Under the pieces are notes generated by a model. That model made no database searches and was not told where the DNA came from. It saw only the letters and a list, made by a program, of their open reading frames with translations. Of a stretch of 64,000 bases of DNA, positions 37,816 to 46,278 are shown piece after piece. The translations under genes and the position numbers were made by a program. This stretch comes from CAIWHR01 sp963781285 (lineage in GTDB: Bacteria > Pseudomonadota > Gammaproteobacteria > Burkholderiales > Casimicrobiaceae), in contig CAWAFI010000016.1 in assembly GCA_963781285.1 (NCBI GenBank), forward strand, positions 185,897 through 249,896, in the 5' to 3' direction. Numbering within the stretch: the first letter of the stretch is position 1; each line of letters opens with the position of its first letter.

Positions 37816-38253
37816 TCATGTTTTGCTGCTGCAATTGAACATCCAGTGGATCCCGAATTGATCAGTAAGGCTGCCGAAGTAACCACCCCAAAACATTTCC
37901 TGCAACGGCATCTCGACCGTCCCATTGACAGATAGGGCTTTGAAGAGCCCGTCTGTCTCGGCGCGGGTGTCAGGCTCGAGATTGATGTAAACGTTATTGC
38001 CCTGTGTCAATGAGAAGCCCATGGACTCGGGAGCATCGGTACCCATCAATACATGGCCGCCAAGGATTGGGAGTTCGACGTGCATCACGAGGTTCTTGTC
38101 GGACTCGGCCAACGGCGGTTGGCCCGGTGCGGCAGGAACGTCGCTGAATCGGTGTATAGGGCCAGCGAGCTCTCCCCCAAAAACGGATCGGTAGAAGACA
38201 AACGCTTGCTCCGTGGAGCGAGAAAAGTTCAGGTAGGTGCTTACTCGTGGCAT
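37816..38253 (-). CDS. VOC family protein (PhnB-like)
   Basis: The 145-residue protein begins MPRVSTYLNFSRSTEQAF and contains FYRSVFGGEL and GHVLMGTDAPESMGF, ending FGSLTDQFGIHWMFN. These are features of the PhnB/3-demethylubiquinone-like branch of the vicinal oxygen chelate fold. Start 38253 is chosen over 38271 by family start. Enzymatic role unknown. Confidence 0.85.
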   Translation of the reverse strand: MPRVSTYLNFSRSTEQAFVFYRSVFGGELAGPIHRFSDVPAAPGQPPLAESDKNLVMHVELPILGGHVLMGTDAPESMGFSLTQGNNVYINLEPDTRAETDGLFKALSVNGTVEMPLQEMFWGGYFGSLTDQFGIHWMFNCSSKT

Positions 38254-38292
38254 TGGGTAGGCCTCCGTCAATGGACCATGTTGAGCGCAGGG

Positions 38293-38691
38293 TTAGCCCG
38301 CACGTTGGCTTGCCGGCGCATCGGCTCGCGGCATCAGAAACGCTAGGACGCCGGCTACTACGAGTAGGGCGGCAACGTCACCCGACAGATGGCCGATGTG
38401 CTGAGGGTAAACAACAGCCTGAACTGCCATCACGGCTCCATGCACCACACTGGACCAGACAGTAAACCAGATTAGGCTGCGGTGCGCGGGTGGGTCACGA
38501 GAAGCAAGTATAAGGAATACCCCAAGGGTGGCGTAGATCGCGAGAATCATCTGCAGGTATTCGGACTGGCCGGCATGCCATACCCAACCCGAAGGCCAAA
38601 TGATCGTGAGCGGGTAAACCCCGAATACGAATACCAGCCCCACAAAAAGCAACGCGAATCGCAAGTACTTGACGCGATCGGCATCAGTCAT
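38293..38691 (-). CDS. DUF6632-like membrane protein
   Basis: The 132-residue protein has four hydrophobic helices and the pattern MILAIYATLGVFLILASRDPPAHRSLIWFTVWSS, VVHGAVMAVQA, as in DUF6632 proteins. The stop TAA is in an attC-type box (GTTAGCC, 38292-38298) preceded by GTCCATG(T)TGAGCG-like core remnants (38268-38290) on its left. Confidence 0.75.
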   Translation of the reverse strand: MTDADRVKYLRFALLFVGLVFVFGVYPLTIIWPSGWVWHAGQSEYLQMILAIYATLGVFLILASRDPPAHRSLIWFTVWSSVVHGAVMAVQAVVYPQHIGHLSGDVAALLVVAGVLAFLMPRADAPASQRAG

Positions 38692-38767
38692 GAACTTCTC
38701 CATTTGGAGTGGAGCGCCGACGGAATCCCCGGCGAAATTGAATCGACCCCCGTTCGTTTCGTGTGCG

Positions 38768-38849
38768 CCCTAACTACGCAAGTTGGCCAGCTTCCCTGCT
38801 CGGCCGAAGGCGCGCCGGCAGGGGTCGGTGTTGAACGACCGGCTAGACC
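38768..38849 (-). repeat. attC site
   Basis: GCCCTAAC box, TACGCAAGTTGGCCAGC, loop CGGCCGAAGGCGCGCCGG, GGTCGGTGTTGAACGACCG and right box GCTAGACC. Confidence 0.75.
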
Positions 38850-39042
38850 ACTTTTTCCAAATACTTCGCTTCAATTTCAGCAAGGAAGGCCGAGGAAAGG
38901 AGCATGAAAGCTGTTCAGCCTTCGGAAAGGCCTGCAGGCGGCGGTTGAGGCTTGCCGCATCATCCCGGAAGCGTGCGTGCCGAGCGCCATAGATCTGCGC
39001 CAGCTGGCCGCTGGACAGCGACTTTGCGTTCCAGGGTGACAA
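38843..39042 (-). CDS. Hypothetical cassette protein, apparent frameshift near 38905
   Basis: The first part (MSPWNAKSLSSGQLAQIYGARHARFRDDAASLNRRL) is in one frame; the end, MLLSSAFLAEIEAKYLEKVV with stop TAG inside the attC right box, is in another. A missing base near 38900-38910 would join them into a helical protein of about 66 residues. Without the shift the first frame runs through the attC. Family unknown. Confidence 0.5.
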
Positions 39043-39061
39043 CGTTAGGTCCCTGTACCGT

Positions 39062-39262
39062 TCATTCCAGCTTCCCGATCAAGCGATAGACAGCAATCAA
39101 CAATCCGAACCCGACGTACATCCCCAACAACGCAACAAGCATCAGTTTCGCCATCTCGGAGCCTATTACCTCCGTTTCCGACAGAAGAATAATCGTACCA
39201 GCGAGACCGGTAAACGAAGCAGCAATGCCGGCGACAACTCTTAACGTCCTACCTCTGGGCAT
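39062..39262 (-). CDS. Hypothetical two-helix membrane protein
   Basis: A 66-residue protein (MPRGRTLRVVAGIAASFTGL...) with two hydrophobic helices and a basic N-terminus. The short gap to the preceding gene contains a lone GTTAGGT box (39044-39050) but no complete attC. Confidence 0.55.
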   Translation of the reverse strand: MPRGRTLRVVAGIAASFTGLAGTIILLSETEVIGSEMAKLMLVALLGMYVGFGLLIAVYRLIGKLE

Positions 39263-39414
39263 AGGTCACGCAGGCTCTCTCGATGACGCTTGCTTGGATA
39301 GGCTCCTCCACGCGGGGATAGCCCACCAATAGTGCAGGGGAAAGAAGAAAATCCATCAGCGGTGCCGCTCGATGAGCTGCGCGGTATCGTCCGCGGCGAA
39401 GGCCTTGGCTCAAG

Positions 39415-40038
39415 TCAACCCGCACGCTTCAGCGCCGCGAGAGCCGCTGCAGCGGCTTCCTTTTGATCTTTGCCCCAAGGCGGTCCGGCTAACTTCCCCA
39501 GCTCGGTGATGACCACGTCCAGGCCGGCGCGATTCATGCCAAGGATCTTGGCCGCAGCGTCGAGGGCCGATTTGTCGGGAAGGGTCGTCAATTCGAGGCC
39601 GCATGCGCGCGCGCCCGCCACGAGCGCGTCGCGGAAGAGCTCGCCTTCGGCTTTGTGCATCCGAACGTGAACCGCGAGGATTTCGTCAGTGCTCCAGTTG
39701 GGCATGCCGGTTCCGACAAGCACGCCGCAGCCGCGCAGCTCATGGCCTGCTGCGGCACAGCGTTGTGCGGCGCCACGGATGGCATTCGTCGCTAGGCGAT
39801 GCGCGGACGCAATGCTGCGCTCGACGCTCTTTCGCGCCTCCTTCGGATTGAGTCCATATGCGGCGTGGTACGGCGCCCACGCGCCATCGGGCAAGAGCCG
39901 TATCTGCAAGCGTTCGATGAGCTTGGGCTCATCCACGTCTCCGGACAGTGCGATGAGCGCCGCTCTACCGGTTCGCGCCTTCAATCCGATCGCAACACAC
40001 ATGGCTCTCGCGGGTGTTCGTGCCCGTTCATTCGACAC
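39415..40038 (-). CDS. Hypothetical soluble cassette protein (207 aa)
   Basis: An Ala-rich soluble protein; likely starts are ATG 40038 or 40002 (MCVAIGLKARTGRAALIALSGD). An early Asp-rich strand and later segments VLVGTGMPNW, AVHVRMHKAEGELFRDAL suggest an alpha/beta fold. No family recognised. Upstream on the same cassette, 40039-40200 holds no convincing minus-strand gene. Confidence 0.65.
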   Translation of the reverse strand: MSNERARTPARAMCVAIGLKARTGRAALIALSGDVDEPKLIERLQIRLLPDGAWAPYHAAYGLNPKEARKSVERSIASAHRLATNAIRGAAQRCAAAGHELRGCGVLVGTGMPNWSTDEILAVHVRMHKAEGELFRDALVAGARACGLELTTLPDKSALDAAAKILGMNRAGLDVVITELGKLAGPPWGKDQKEAAAAALAALKRAG

Positions 40039-40200
40039 GCGTCGGGGATGGATTCTATAACAGTGGAACTCTACTCAGAGGACCTTCTGTACGTAGTGGA
40101 AGGGACGGTGCCGGTGCAGTCGCCCCCGAGTTCATCTGCCGACCACGCCGCAAGCTGGCAAGAATCGAGCTGCCGATTGTCGTGGTCGTGTTCTAGTAAT

Positions 40201-40283
40201 GCCTAACAAACCGAGGTAGCCGGCGATCGCGGCATCGACGAAGCCGCGGTCGCGGGGCGTCCGTGTTGGTCGTCAGGTTAGGC
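40201..40283 (-). repeat. attC site
   Basis: GCCTAAC AAACCGAGGTAGCCGGCGATC, loop GACGAAGCCGCGGTC, GGGGCGTCCGTGTTGGTCGTCAG, GTTAGGC. Good match to core. Confidence 0.85.
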
Positions 40284-40757
40284 CGCTCCTTTCCAATACT
40301 TGAGGAGAACCACGAACGTAATGTAGTGGGTCACCAATAGTGCAGGAACCCAGAATGCAGGTATCCAGTACGCAGGACCCATGAACGCATCGGCTCCATA
40401 ATTTGTGGCCAGTGCGATTGCCGCAACGAGATCCAGCGTTCCTTCGATGGTGAAGATCCACACCAGAGCTCGCGCGCCTTTCCAATTCATCGCCACGGCC
40501 GGAATCGCAGCCAGGGCGAGTAGCGCGGCAAGCAGGTCGCCGAATGCCGCGGGATACGCAAAGGGCAGGGGGATGCCTGCATAGGTGGCCCCTGGGGCTA
40601 GGAACATCAGTCCCAGGTGTCGGAATGAATGCAATAGGAGAATAGGGAGCAGTACGGTCCGAGGTCTCAAATCCGGGAGTCTCGGCAGAAGATAGAGTTT
40701 GGCTGCAATCCAGAATACGAACGTACTCAAGAGGAGATTAACCGTGAGAATGTTCAT
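40278..40757 (-). CDS. Hypothetical five-helix membrane protein
   Basis: A 159-residue protein with about five hydrophobic helices: VNLLLSTFVFWIAAKLYLLP, LLPILLLHSFRHLGLMFLAPGAT, AFGDLLAALLALAAIPAVA, and a C-terminal ALLVTHYITFVVLL. Resembles small uncharacterised membrane proteins of environmental bacteria. Stop TAA lies inside the attC box. Confidence 0.7.
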   Translation of the reverse strand: MNILTVNLLLSTFVFWIAAKLYLLPRLPDLRPRTVLLPILLLHSFRHLGLMFLAPGATYAGIPLPFAYPAAFGDLLAALLALAAIPAVAMNWKGARALVWIFTIEGTLDLVAAIALATNYGADAFMGPAYWIPAFWVPALLVTHYITFVVLLKYWKGAA

Positions 40758-40792
40758 GACGCTGCTTGAATCGCAGGCGGTCGTCCCGCGCG

Positions 40793-40852
40793 GTCTAGCG
40801 GACCAAGGTGGCGGCGACCCGCGGGGCGTCCGCGTTGACCGACGGGTTAAGC
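40793..40852 (-). repeat. attC site (short)
   Basis: GTCTAGC GGACCAAGGTGGCGGCGACC, very short loop (CGCGG), GGCGTCCGCGTTGACCGACGG, GTTAAGC. About 60 bp, lacking the usual GC-rich variable loop. Confidence 0.75.
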
Positions 40853-40856
40853 GTAC

Positions 40857-41228
40857 TCATGCGCCACTCGGCTCGAACAATTCGATGACATTGCCGGACG
40901 GATCATTGACCAGAATCTGTTTCCCGCCCGGGCCCGAAACGATCACGCCACGAAAGTGCGCACCAGATAACGTCAGCTTTTCGATCAACGATTCCAGATT
41001 GTCCGTTTCCAGTACCAACCTGTTCCAGCCGCCGGGCGCGGGCTTGGAGCCGTCGGCAAGCATACGCGACGCAGAACTCCCGGGGCCGCTTAGCCATAGC
41101 GTGAGATCGGCACGCTTGACCATCGCAAAGGGCGGGCCCCACCGTTCAACCAATTCGAACCCAAGCAAGTTGATGTAGAAGCCTACGGCCACATCGACGT
41201 CAGCCACAAGGTATCGGACAACGGCCAC
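40857..41228 (-). CDS. VOC family protein
   Basis: The glyoxalase-fold protein (123 residues from GTG 41228) starts VVRYLVADVDVAVGFYINLLGFEL and has WNRLVLETDNL, FRGVIVSGPGGKQILVNDPSGNVIELFEP, the typical end with metal-binding Glu. Starts further upstream are open but fall in the attC flank. Confidence 0.85.
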   Translation of the reverse strand: MAVVRYLVADVDVAVGFYINLLGFELVERWGPPFAMVKRADLTLWLSGPGSSASRMLADGSKPAPGGWNRLVLETDNLESLIEKLTLSGAHFRGVIVSGPGGKQILVNDPSGNVIELFEPSGA

Positions 41229-41265
41229 TCGGACTCTCCGGGAAATGAGCCTCGGGTCAAAGTAC

Positions 41266-41348
41266 CCCTGACGGATCAAGCGAACCGACGGCCCGCTGCG
41301 CGGCGAAGCCGCGCCCGCGGGACGTCCGCGTTGAGCGACGGATTAGGC
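41266..41348 (-). repeat. attC site
   Basis: CCCTGAC GGATCAAGCGAACCGACGG, loop GCGGCGAAGCCGCGCC, GGACGTCCGCGTTGAGCGACGG, ATTAGGC. Confidence 0.8.
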
Positions 41349-41828
41349 TGCACGCTCACTGGCCCCGGGCTTCGGTGTGGCGTAGCGAGGCCCCAACAGC
41401 GAGAGCACCAGTCCTACGATACTCAGTACCGCGAGCACCAGATGCACGTTCCTTGCGCCAGAGGTACCCGCCAACGAAAGCGGCTTGAAGGAGGCGAGCG
41501 CAAATACGCCGACATGGCCCATCACGGCCACAGCGTACATCAGCGGAACCATCGCGCGATAGCGCAGCAGCACGGTGACGAAGAGCACGCCCAGCAGCAG
41601 TTGCTCCAGTCCCATGCGCGCGAAGACCGCCACCACGTTCTGCGCTGCCCCAGCAGGATAGGTATCGAGCGGGATGTGCGAGACGGATTGCGCGCCGCCA
41701 TCGGGGTTGAAGATGTGCCCAAAGCCTAGCGCTACCTTCATCAGCGCGATTACGACGAAGATCCAGAGCGCCACCTTGTGGCCACGATAGTCATTGTCGA
41801 GACGATCCGGGAAGACCCGATTCAACAT
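41343..41828 (-). CDS. Hypothetical four-helix membrane protein
   Basis: The 161-residue protein begins MLNRVFPDRLDNDYRGHKVAL and has four helices (ALWIFVVIALMKVALGFGHIF, LEQLLLGVLFVTVLL, VPLMYAVAVMGHVGVFALAS, HLVLAVLSIVGLVLSLLG). The pattern of a 4-TM protein with a GFG..N motif is seen in uncharacterised membrane proteins. Stop TAA in attC box. Confidence 0.7.
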   Translation of the reverse strand: MLNRVFPDRLDNDYRGHKVALWIFVVIALMKVALGFGHIFNPDGGAQSVSHIPLDTYPAGAAQNVVAVFARMGLEQLLLGVLFVTVLLRYRAMVPLMYAVAVMGHVGVFALASFKPLSLAGTSGARNVHLVLAVLSIVGLVLSLLGPRYATPKPGASERAA

Positions 41829-41886
41829 GAATGCTCTCCTTGGAGGGTGGTCGAGCAGTCGTTCGTGCGCCGGGTGCTGGCCCGCA

Positions 41887-41944
41887 ACCTAACGTTGGAA
41901 TTCAGCCGCCGCCGAAGGTGGTCGACTGGAACGACTGGTTAAGC
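41887..41944 (-). repeat. attC site (short)
   Basis: ACCTAAC GTTGGAATTCAGCCGCCGCC, minimal loop GAAGG, TGGTCGACTGGAACGACTG, GTTAAGC. About 58 bp, the size of classical short attCs and unlike the array core. Confidence 0.7.
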
Positions 41945-41975
41945 CGCGGCTTTCTCTACACTGTGTAGTGCATGC

Positions 41976-42362
41976 TCATTGGCCCGCCGGCGGTTCCCAA
42001 AGTTCGACCTTGTTGCCCTCTGGATCGATGACCCAGCCGAACTTGCCGTACTCCGACTCCTCGGTCTTGTCGAGCACATTGCAGCGCTCTTTTCGCAACT
42101 CGCGAATTAGGCCGTGAAGGTCTGCGACCCGGTAATTCACCATGAACGAAGACGTGCTTGGGGCAAAGTAGTTGCCACTAACGTCGGAGACGTTCCAGAT
42201 CGTTGTGCCCAGAGTTGGGTTGCCCTCGGCGTCGGCCCAACGAAATGCTGCGCCGCCCCAATCCTGAACGTCGATACCAAGGTGCTCTTGGTACCAGGTG
42301 CGCAGTGCAACAGGATCCTTGGCCTTGAAGAAGATCCCCCCGATACCTGTGACTCTCTTCAT
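41976..42362 (-). CDS. VOC family protein
   Basis: The 128-residue protein starts MKRVTGIGGIFFKAKDPVALRTWYQEHLGI and ends KFGWVIDPEGNKVELWEPP, the glyoxalase/bleomycin-resistance-like fold with terminal Glu ligand. Enzyme activity unknown. Distinct in sequence from the other VOC cassettes here. Confidence 0.88.
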   Translation of the reverse strand: MKRVTGIGGIFFKAKDPVALRTWYQEHLGIDVQDWGGAAFRWADAEGNPTLGTTIWNVSDVSGNYFAPSTSSFMVNYRVADLHGLIRELRKERCNVLDKTEESEYGKFGWVIDPEGNKVELWEPPAGQ

Positions 42363-42398
42363 GTGAGCTCCGAAGCGTAGAGAAACCGAAACGATGGG

Positions 42399-42983
42399 TT
42401 AGGTTTCCGTGCGCGTGAGCTTGCGCTCGATACGCCGATCTGGAACGAGCCAAAGCAGCGCTACTGCCACGTATGCGAGTTGAGCCACCCAAGGTACCCA
42501 AAATGTGGATCCGATGCCAATCAGGTAGAAGAGCGGTGACAACTTGCCCTTCCAGTCGGTTCCCAACGCTGCCTTTAGCTTGGATTGGGGCCCTTCCGCC
42601 GCGATGATCGTCTGCTGGAGAACCCAGTACGAGCAGGCCGCCATTAGCAGAACGACGCCATAAAGAGCGGACGGCGTAGTCGCAAAGTGATTCTCACCCA
42701 TCCAGCCGGTTGCGAACGGAAACAGGGAGAGCCAGAAAAGGAGGTGCAAATTGGCCCAAAGCACCGGACCTGAGACGCGTGTACTTGCCTGAAGCATGTG
42801 GTGGTGGTTGTTCCAGTAGATGCCTACATAGACGAAACTGAGTATGTAACTCAGAAACACCGGTAGCAGCGGCTTGAGCGCTTCGAATGATTCGCCATGA
42901 GGCACCTTCATCTCCAGCACCATAATGGTGATGATGATGGCGATCACTCCGTCGCTGAACGCTTCTAGCCTTCCCTTTCCCAT
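42399..42983 (-). CDS. TMEM175-family membrane protein
   Basis: The 194-residue protein has six hydrophobic helices; the first carries RLEAFSDGVIAIIITIMVLEMKVP, the FSDG signature of TMEM175 channels. YWNNHHHML and WANLHLLFWLSLFPF follow as in the family. Bacterial TMEM175 relatives are K+-permeable channels. ATG 42983 has GCGAGG just upstream. Stop TAA in a GTTAGGT box (42398-42404) after a decayed attC (about 42370-42404). Confidence 0.85.
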   Translation of the reverse strand: MGKGRLEAFSDGVIAIIITIMVLEMKVPHGESFEALKPLLPVFLSYILSFVYVGIYWNNHHHMLQASTRVSGPVLWANLHLLFWLSLFPFATGWMGENHFATTPSALYGVVLLMAACSYWVLQQTIIAAEGPQSKLKAALGTDWKGKLSPLFYLIGIGSTFWVPWVAQLAYVAVALLWLVPDRRIERKLTRTET

Positions 42984-43085
42984 CCTCGCTCCTTGATCCT
43001 GCGGTTTGTCCCTCGTGACCCATGAATCTTCTCGCCAGCGCGCGCGCAGCGAAGTCGGCTGGCGAATGGTCGACGTTGCTCGGAA

Positions 43086-43169
43086 ACCTAACGAACGAAG
43101 GTAACCGGCGATGCGCGGCGCAGGCGAAGCCGCGCATGCGGGGCGTCCATGTTGACCGACGGGGTAGGC
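43086..43169 (-). repeat. attC site
   Basis: ACCTAAC GAACGAAGGTAACCGGCGATG, loop CAGGCGAAGCCGCGCATG, GGGGCGTCCATGTTGACCGACG, GGTAGGC. Confidence 0.85.
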
Positions 43170-43193
43170 CGCGCTGTAGGCCAAGAGCTGGAC

Positions 43194-43595
43194 TCACAGG
43201 TGACCAAAGAACTCTGGCGCACTTTGCCACCTGTCGTTGCGGCCGTCGACGTATGTGATGGGCAGACGTGAGAGCTCTTCGTCAGAGACGTCGGTCAGGC
43301 AACCCAGGTTGATGCCGTACATTTTTCCAATGGGCGTCTCGGTTCCAACGCCGAAGGCGCGCACACCGCAGTGTTTGCAGAAGTAGTGCTGGTTCTTCCG
43401 GGTGTTGAACAGGTACTGCGTCAGATCGGCCTCCCCGGTCAGCAAGCGGAAGCCGTCTTCTCTTGCCACGGCCGGCCAGAAGCGTGTTCTTCGGCAAATG
43501 GAGCAGTTGCAGCGGTAAGTGCTCTGCGTGAGGTCGAGTTTGGCCTCGAACTTGACGACCCCACAGTGACAACTGCCATGGTAGGTCTTCAGCAT
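43194..43595 (-). CDS. GFA/CENP-V-like zinc protein
   Basis: The 133-residue protein has all GFA zinc ligands: YHGSCHCGVVKFE, RCNCSICRRTRFW and YFCKHCGVRAFG. ATG 43595 fixed by family start. The second of three GFA cassettes in the window; sequence differs clearly from the other two. Confidence 0.88.
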   Translation of the reverse strand: MLKTYHGSCHCGVVKFEAKLDLTQSTYRCNCSICRRTRFWPAVAREDGFRLLTGEADLTQYLFNTRKNQHYFCKHCGVRAFGVGTETPIGKMYGINLGCLTDVSDEELSRLPITYVDGRNDRWQSAPEFFGHL

Positions 43596-43627
43596 GGATC
43601 TGCTCCAGTCGCGCAGCCAGACGTTCG

Positions 43628-43756
43628 TCAATGCGCCCCAGCGGAACTGAACCGCTGTACATAGCCTTGCCACCAACCTGTGGTGAGGCGTTCCTCCGTG
43701 TAGGCACCAACGGTGTACGAGCCAATCAGCTTACGCCAGAACGCCAGTGCGGCATG
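43628..43756 (-). pseudogene. GNAT C-terminal fragment
   Basis: Minus-strand reading gives HAALAFWRKLIGSYTVGAY...WWQGYVQRFSSAG and a TGA, matching the last third of GNAT proteins (ALxFWRKV...GPVQRF). Nothing of the acetyl-CoA loop is found upstream. Probably the remains of a decayed cassette. Confidence 0.55.
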
Positions 43757-43886
43757 GGGGGCACCGATAGCTCGGAACAGCAGCAAGCGCTAGCTCAGGG
43801 GGCCCCAAATATGACGGCGGCCGCTTGCCCGATTGGAAATAAGGTGACTAGTGACATTGCGATGACCGATGTCTCAATCGATTGTG

Positions 43887-43970
43887 TCCTAACGAACCAA
43901 GGTGACCGGCAACCCGCAGCGAGCGCGGAGCGCCGCGCGCGGGGCATCCGTGTTGAGCGCGAGGTTAGGC
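43887..43970 (-). repeat. attC site
   Basis: TCCTAAC GAACCAAGGTGACCGGCAACC, loop GAGCGCGGAGCGCCGC, GGGGCATCCGTGTTGAGCGCGAG, GTTAGGC. Confidence 0.85.
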
Positions 43971-44054
43971 TCGATCTGACGACTATGGCCGCAAACCCGC
44001 AAAAAGGGATCGCCGATGACAGTGGACGTGTGCTTCATAGGCCGCGCACCCGAG

Positions 44055-44912
44055 TTACCTTCGACCGGCCCCAATTTTGAACGCAACGGGGACTCGAAGT
44101 TCGCCTTGCACGGCATATGGTTGCACAAGCCTTTCGAACACGGCGCGAATGCGATCTTGCACGTCCCTCGGCTGGCGACGGATGCCAATCGACGTCCGAA
44201 CGGTCCCGGCGAGGATACCGTTCCACAGCTCTTCAGCGCTCGCCAATCGATGGATATGGGAATGAGCCTTGATGGCCACCTGCGTCAGCCCGGCGGATCG
44301 CAGAAGGTCAGCCAGCTCTTGATCGTCCGAAAAACGGAACATCGGTGGACCTGCCGGCAGGTCCGCCGGCGGACTGACGTGCACTTCGTTCACCGCGTCA
44401 AAGAAGATGCCATTCAAGCGATGGCAAGCCGGAACGTCCCACCATGAGAGCGCAACACCTCCGCCGACCGCGAGTACTCGTACGAATTCGCTGAGGGCTC
44501 GCTCAGGCCTTGGAAAGTGTCCGATCCCGAAATTGCTCACCACTGCGTCGAACGCTTGGTCGGGGAATGGAAGGTTCTCGGCATCCGCCTGACGGAAGTC
44601 TAGACCGGGATACTGCGCCGCGGCTATCGCGACCATGCGCGGTGCCAGGTCAACGCCGATGACGGACGAGGCCCCACGGCTGGCAGCCCGTGACGCGAGC
44701 ATGCCGGGACCGGTCCCAACGTCCAAGACGCGCGTTCCCGCGCTCACCGAAGCCGCGTCGAGCAGAGGCTCGATCGCATAACCCGTCACGGCTGCAAAAA
44801 AATCGCGATAGCCCTGGGCAATCTCGTCGTGAGCGGCGCGCTCAAAGTCCCGAAAGGCTTCCGCATCGATCGGGAGTTGGCTCACTTTTGGCTCCGTGGG
44901 ATCGATCGTCAC
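44055..44912 (-). CDS. SAM-dependent methyltransferase
   Basis: The 285-residue class I methyltransferase has VLDVGTGPGMLASRAASRG, VIGVDLAPRMV, FRQADAENLPFPDQAFDAVVSNFGIGHF and RALSEFVRVLAVGGGVALSWWD, as in the UbiE/methyltransferase-11 group. Substrate unknown. It shares a cassette with the IS110 remnant just upstream. Confidence 0.88.
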   Translation of the reverse strand: MTIDPTEPKVSQLPIDAEAFRDFERAAHDEIAQGYRDFFAAVTGYAIEPLLDAASVSAGTRVLDVGTGPGMLASRAASRGASSVIGVDLAPRMVAIAAAQYPGLDFRQADAENLPFPDQAFDAVVSNFGIGHFPRPERALSEFVRVLAVGGGVALSWWDVPACHRLNGIFFDAVNEVHVSPPADLPAGPPMFRFSDDQELADLLRSAGLTQVAIKAHSHIHRLASAEELWNGILAGTVRTSIGIRRQPRDVQDRIRAVFERLVQPYAVQGELRVPVAFKIGAGRR

Positions 44913-45034
44913 TCGGGCAGTTGCGGGCGCAGCGGAGAAGCCAGACTACCGATTATGAACTCGTGGCGCATAGCGTCTGGGCGCAGGCCTTCGGGCGTAG
45001 ATTCAACGAGCAAGTGCAACAGTGATTAGGTTCG

Positions 45035-45529
45035 ATGGTACAGCTTTGCGGGTGTATCGAAGCCGAGGCGCTTGCGTGGTCGGCATGGAAGCGTGCTCGG
45101 GGGCGCAGCATTGGGCGCGCAAGCTGTGCCAACTCGGTGGCGGCCGAGTTCGTGGCGCCCTATCGCCAAGGCGGCAAGAACGACGCCAATGATGCGGCAG
45201 CGATTGGCGAAGCGGTGAGCCAACCGAAGATGCGTTTCGTCGCGGTGAAGTCGGTGGAGCAGCAAGCGGCGCTGGCGCTGCATCGCCTGCAGAGGCTGGT
45301 CGAGGAGCGCACCGCGCTCGCCAATCGGCTGCGGGGTCTGCTCACCGAGTATGGGGTGGTCGTCGGCACGGGACTCGACCGCCTGCGCCGCGCGCTGCCA
45401 GCAATTCTTGAGGGCGGCGCCAACGGGATCGCCGGCATTGCCCGCGAGGTGTTCGCTGACGCCGCTGACCAGCTGCGCGAACTGGATGCCCGCATTGCGG
45501 GCAATGAGGCGCCTAACGCCACAATGTAA
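45035..45529 (+). pseudogene. IS110-family transposase fragment
   Basis: The plus strand holds an internal part of an IS110-family transposase: VAPYRQGGKNDANDAAAIGEA, QPKMRFVAVKSVEQQAALALHRLQ, RTALANRLRGLL. The N-terminal DEDD start and the C-terminal Ser region are missing. Its right end runs into the attC at 45511, where the reading becomes attC sequence, so the IS was cut exactly at a cassette boundary. It is unlike the IS110 element at 53 kb. Confidence 0.75.
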
Positions 45530-45595
45530 CCGGCGGACGCGAGGCGACAAGCAAAGCGCCGCCGGCGAACGTCCGCATTGAACGACGCGTTACGC
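45511..45595 (-). repeat. attC site
   Basis: GCCTAAC GCCACAATGTAACCGGCGG, loop GAGGCGACAAGCAAAGCGCC, CGAACGTCCGCATTGAACGACGC, GTTACGC. Confidence 0.8.
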
Positions 45596-46009
45596 CACAT
45601 TGCGCCTCCTTGCAGCTAGCCGACGCCCTGCGTACGTGCAAAGCGGCAGCACCGCTACCGCGCCGCCCAATACCAAAAGCGGGTGCGCGGAAATCAAGAT
45701 GGCCTGAATGGCGACAACAAGCAGTATTGACCCACCCACAATTCCGTGGGCGACGTTTGATCGTAGCCCCAGACGTGCGGCGAGCCATGAACCCACGACT
45801 GCCCCGAATACCGACGCCACGGCCAAGCCGACAAGCGAGCCAAACCAAATCGCCTGGGAGCGTGCGAGTAGCGCCCTTCGGTCGTTCCCGACAAGATCGT
45901 CCCATGTCGGAGCCAAGGCGTGAGCTATGACGTCAACGACTAGGTTTAAGACAACGACCGCAAAGAGGCCGACTGCGACTGCGAGAAAGCATTTGGCAAT
46001 AACCGTCAT
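45590..46009 (-). CDS. Hypothetical four-helix membrane protein
   Basis: A 139-residue protein with four hydrophobic helices: AVAVGLFAVVVLNLVVDVIAHALAP, IWFGSLVGLAVASVFGAVVGSWLAARLG, ILLVVAIQAILIS and a C-terminal helix ending in a basic stretch. Similar small membrane proteins are common in cassettes. Stop TAA in the attC box. Confidence 0.7.
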   Translation of the reverse strand: MTVIAKCFLAVAVGLFAVVVLNLVVDVIAHALAPTWDDLVGNDRRALLARSQAIWFGSLVGLAVASVFGAVVGSWLAARLGLRSNVAHGIVGGSILLVVAIQAILISAHPLLVLGGAVAVLPLCTYAGRRLAARRRNVA

Positions 46010-46033
46010 GGTCGCGATCCGCGAATTGATGTG

Positions 46034-46116
46034 CCCTAACGCCGTGAGGTAACCGACGGTCGCGAGGCGAGTGCGTAGTGCCGTCGATGGACGTCCATGC
46101 TGACCGAATGGAAAGG
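46034..46116 (-). repeat. attC site (right box decayed)
   Basis: CCCTAAC GCCGTGAGGTAACCGACGGTC, loop GAGGCGAGTGCGTAGTGC, GGACGTCCATGCTGACCGAATG, right box lost (GAAAGGAC). Confidence 0.7.
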
Positions 46117-46278
46117 ACTTCGCCTTACTCGGTTCGGCATCGAAGTGCCAAGACTGAAGTGTCCGACAACAATCGGTGAGAGGGGAAGTCCATGGACAAG
46201 ATTACTACATTGGAACACCGAAATTCGATGCGTTTGATGTCGATCATTGCGGTTTCCCCCGGGAATCGAATGGGGCAT

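Noticed and set aside
40014..40206. Plus-strand small frame ending ARIELPIVVVVF just before an attC
   Set aside because: Opposite to all cassettes, no ribosome site and a shadow-like composition in its first half; left unassigned.
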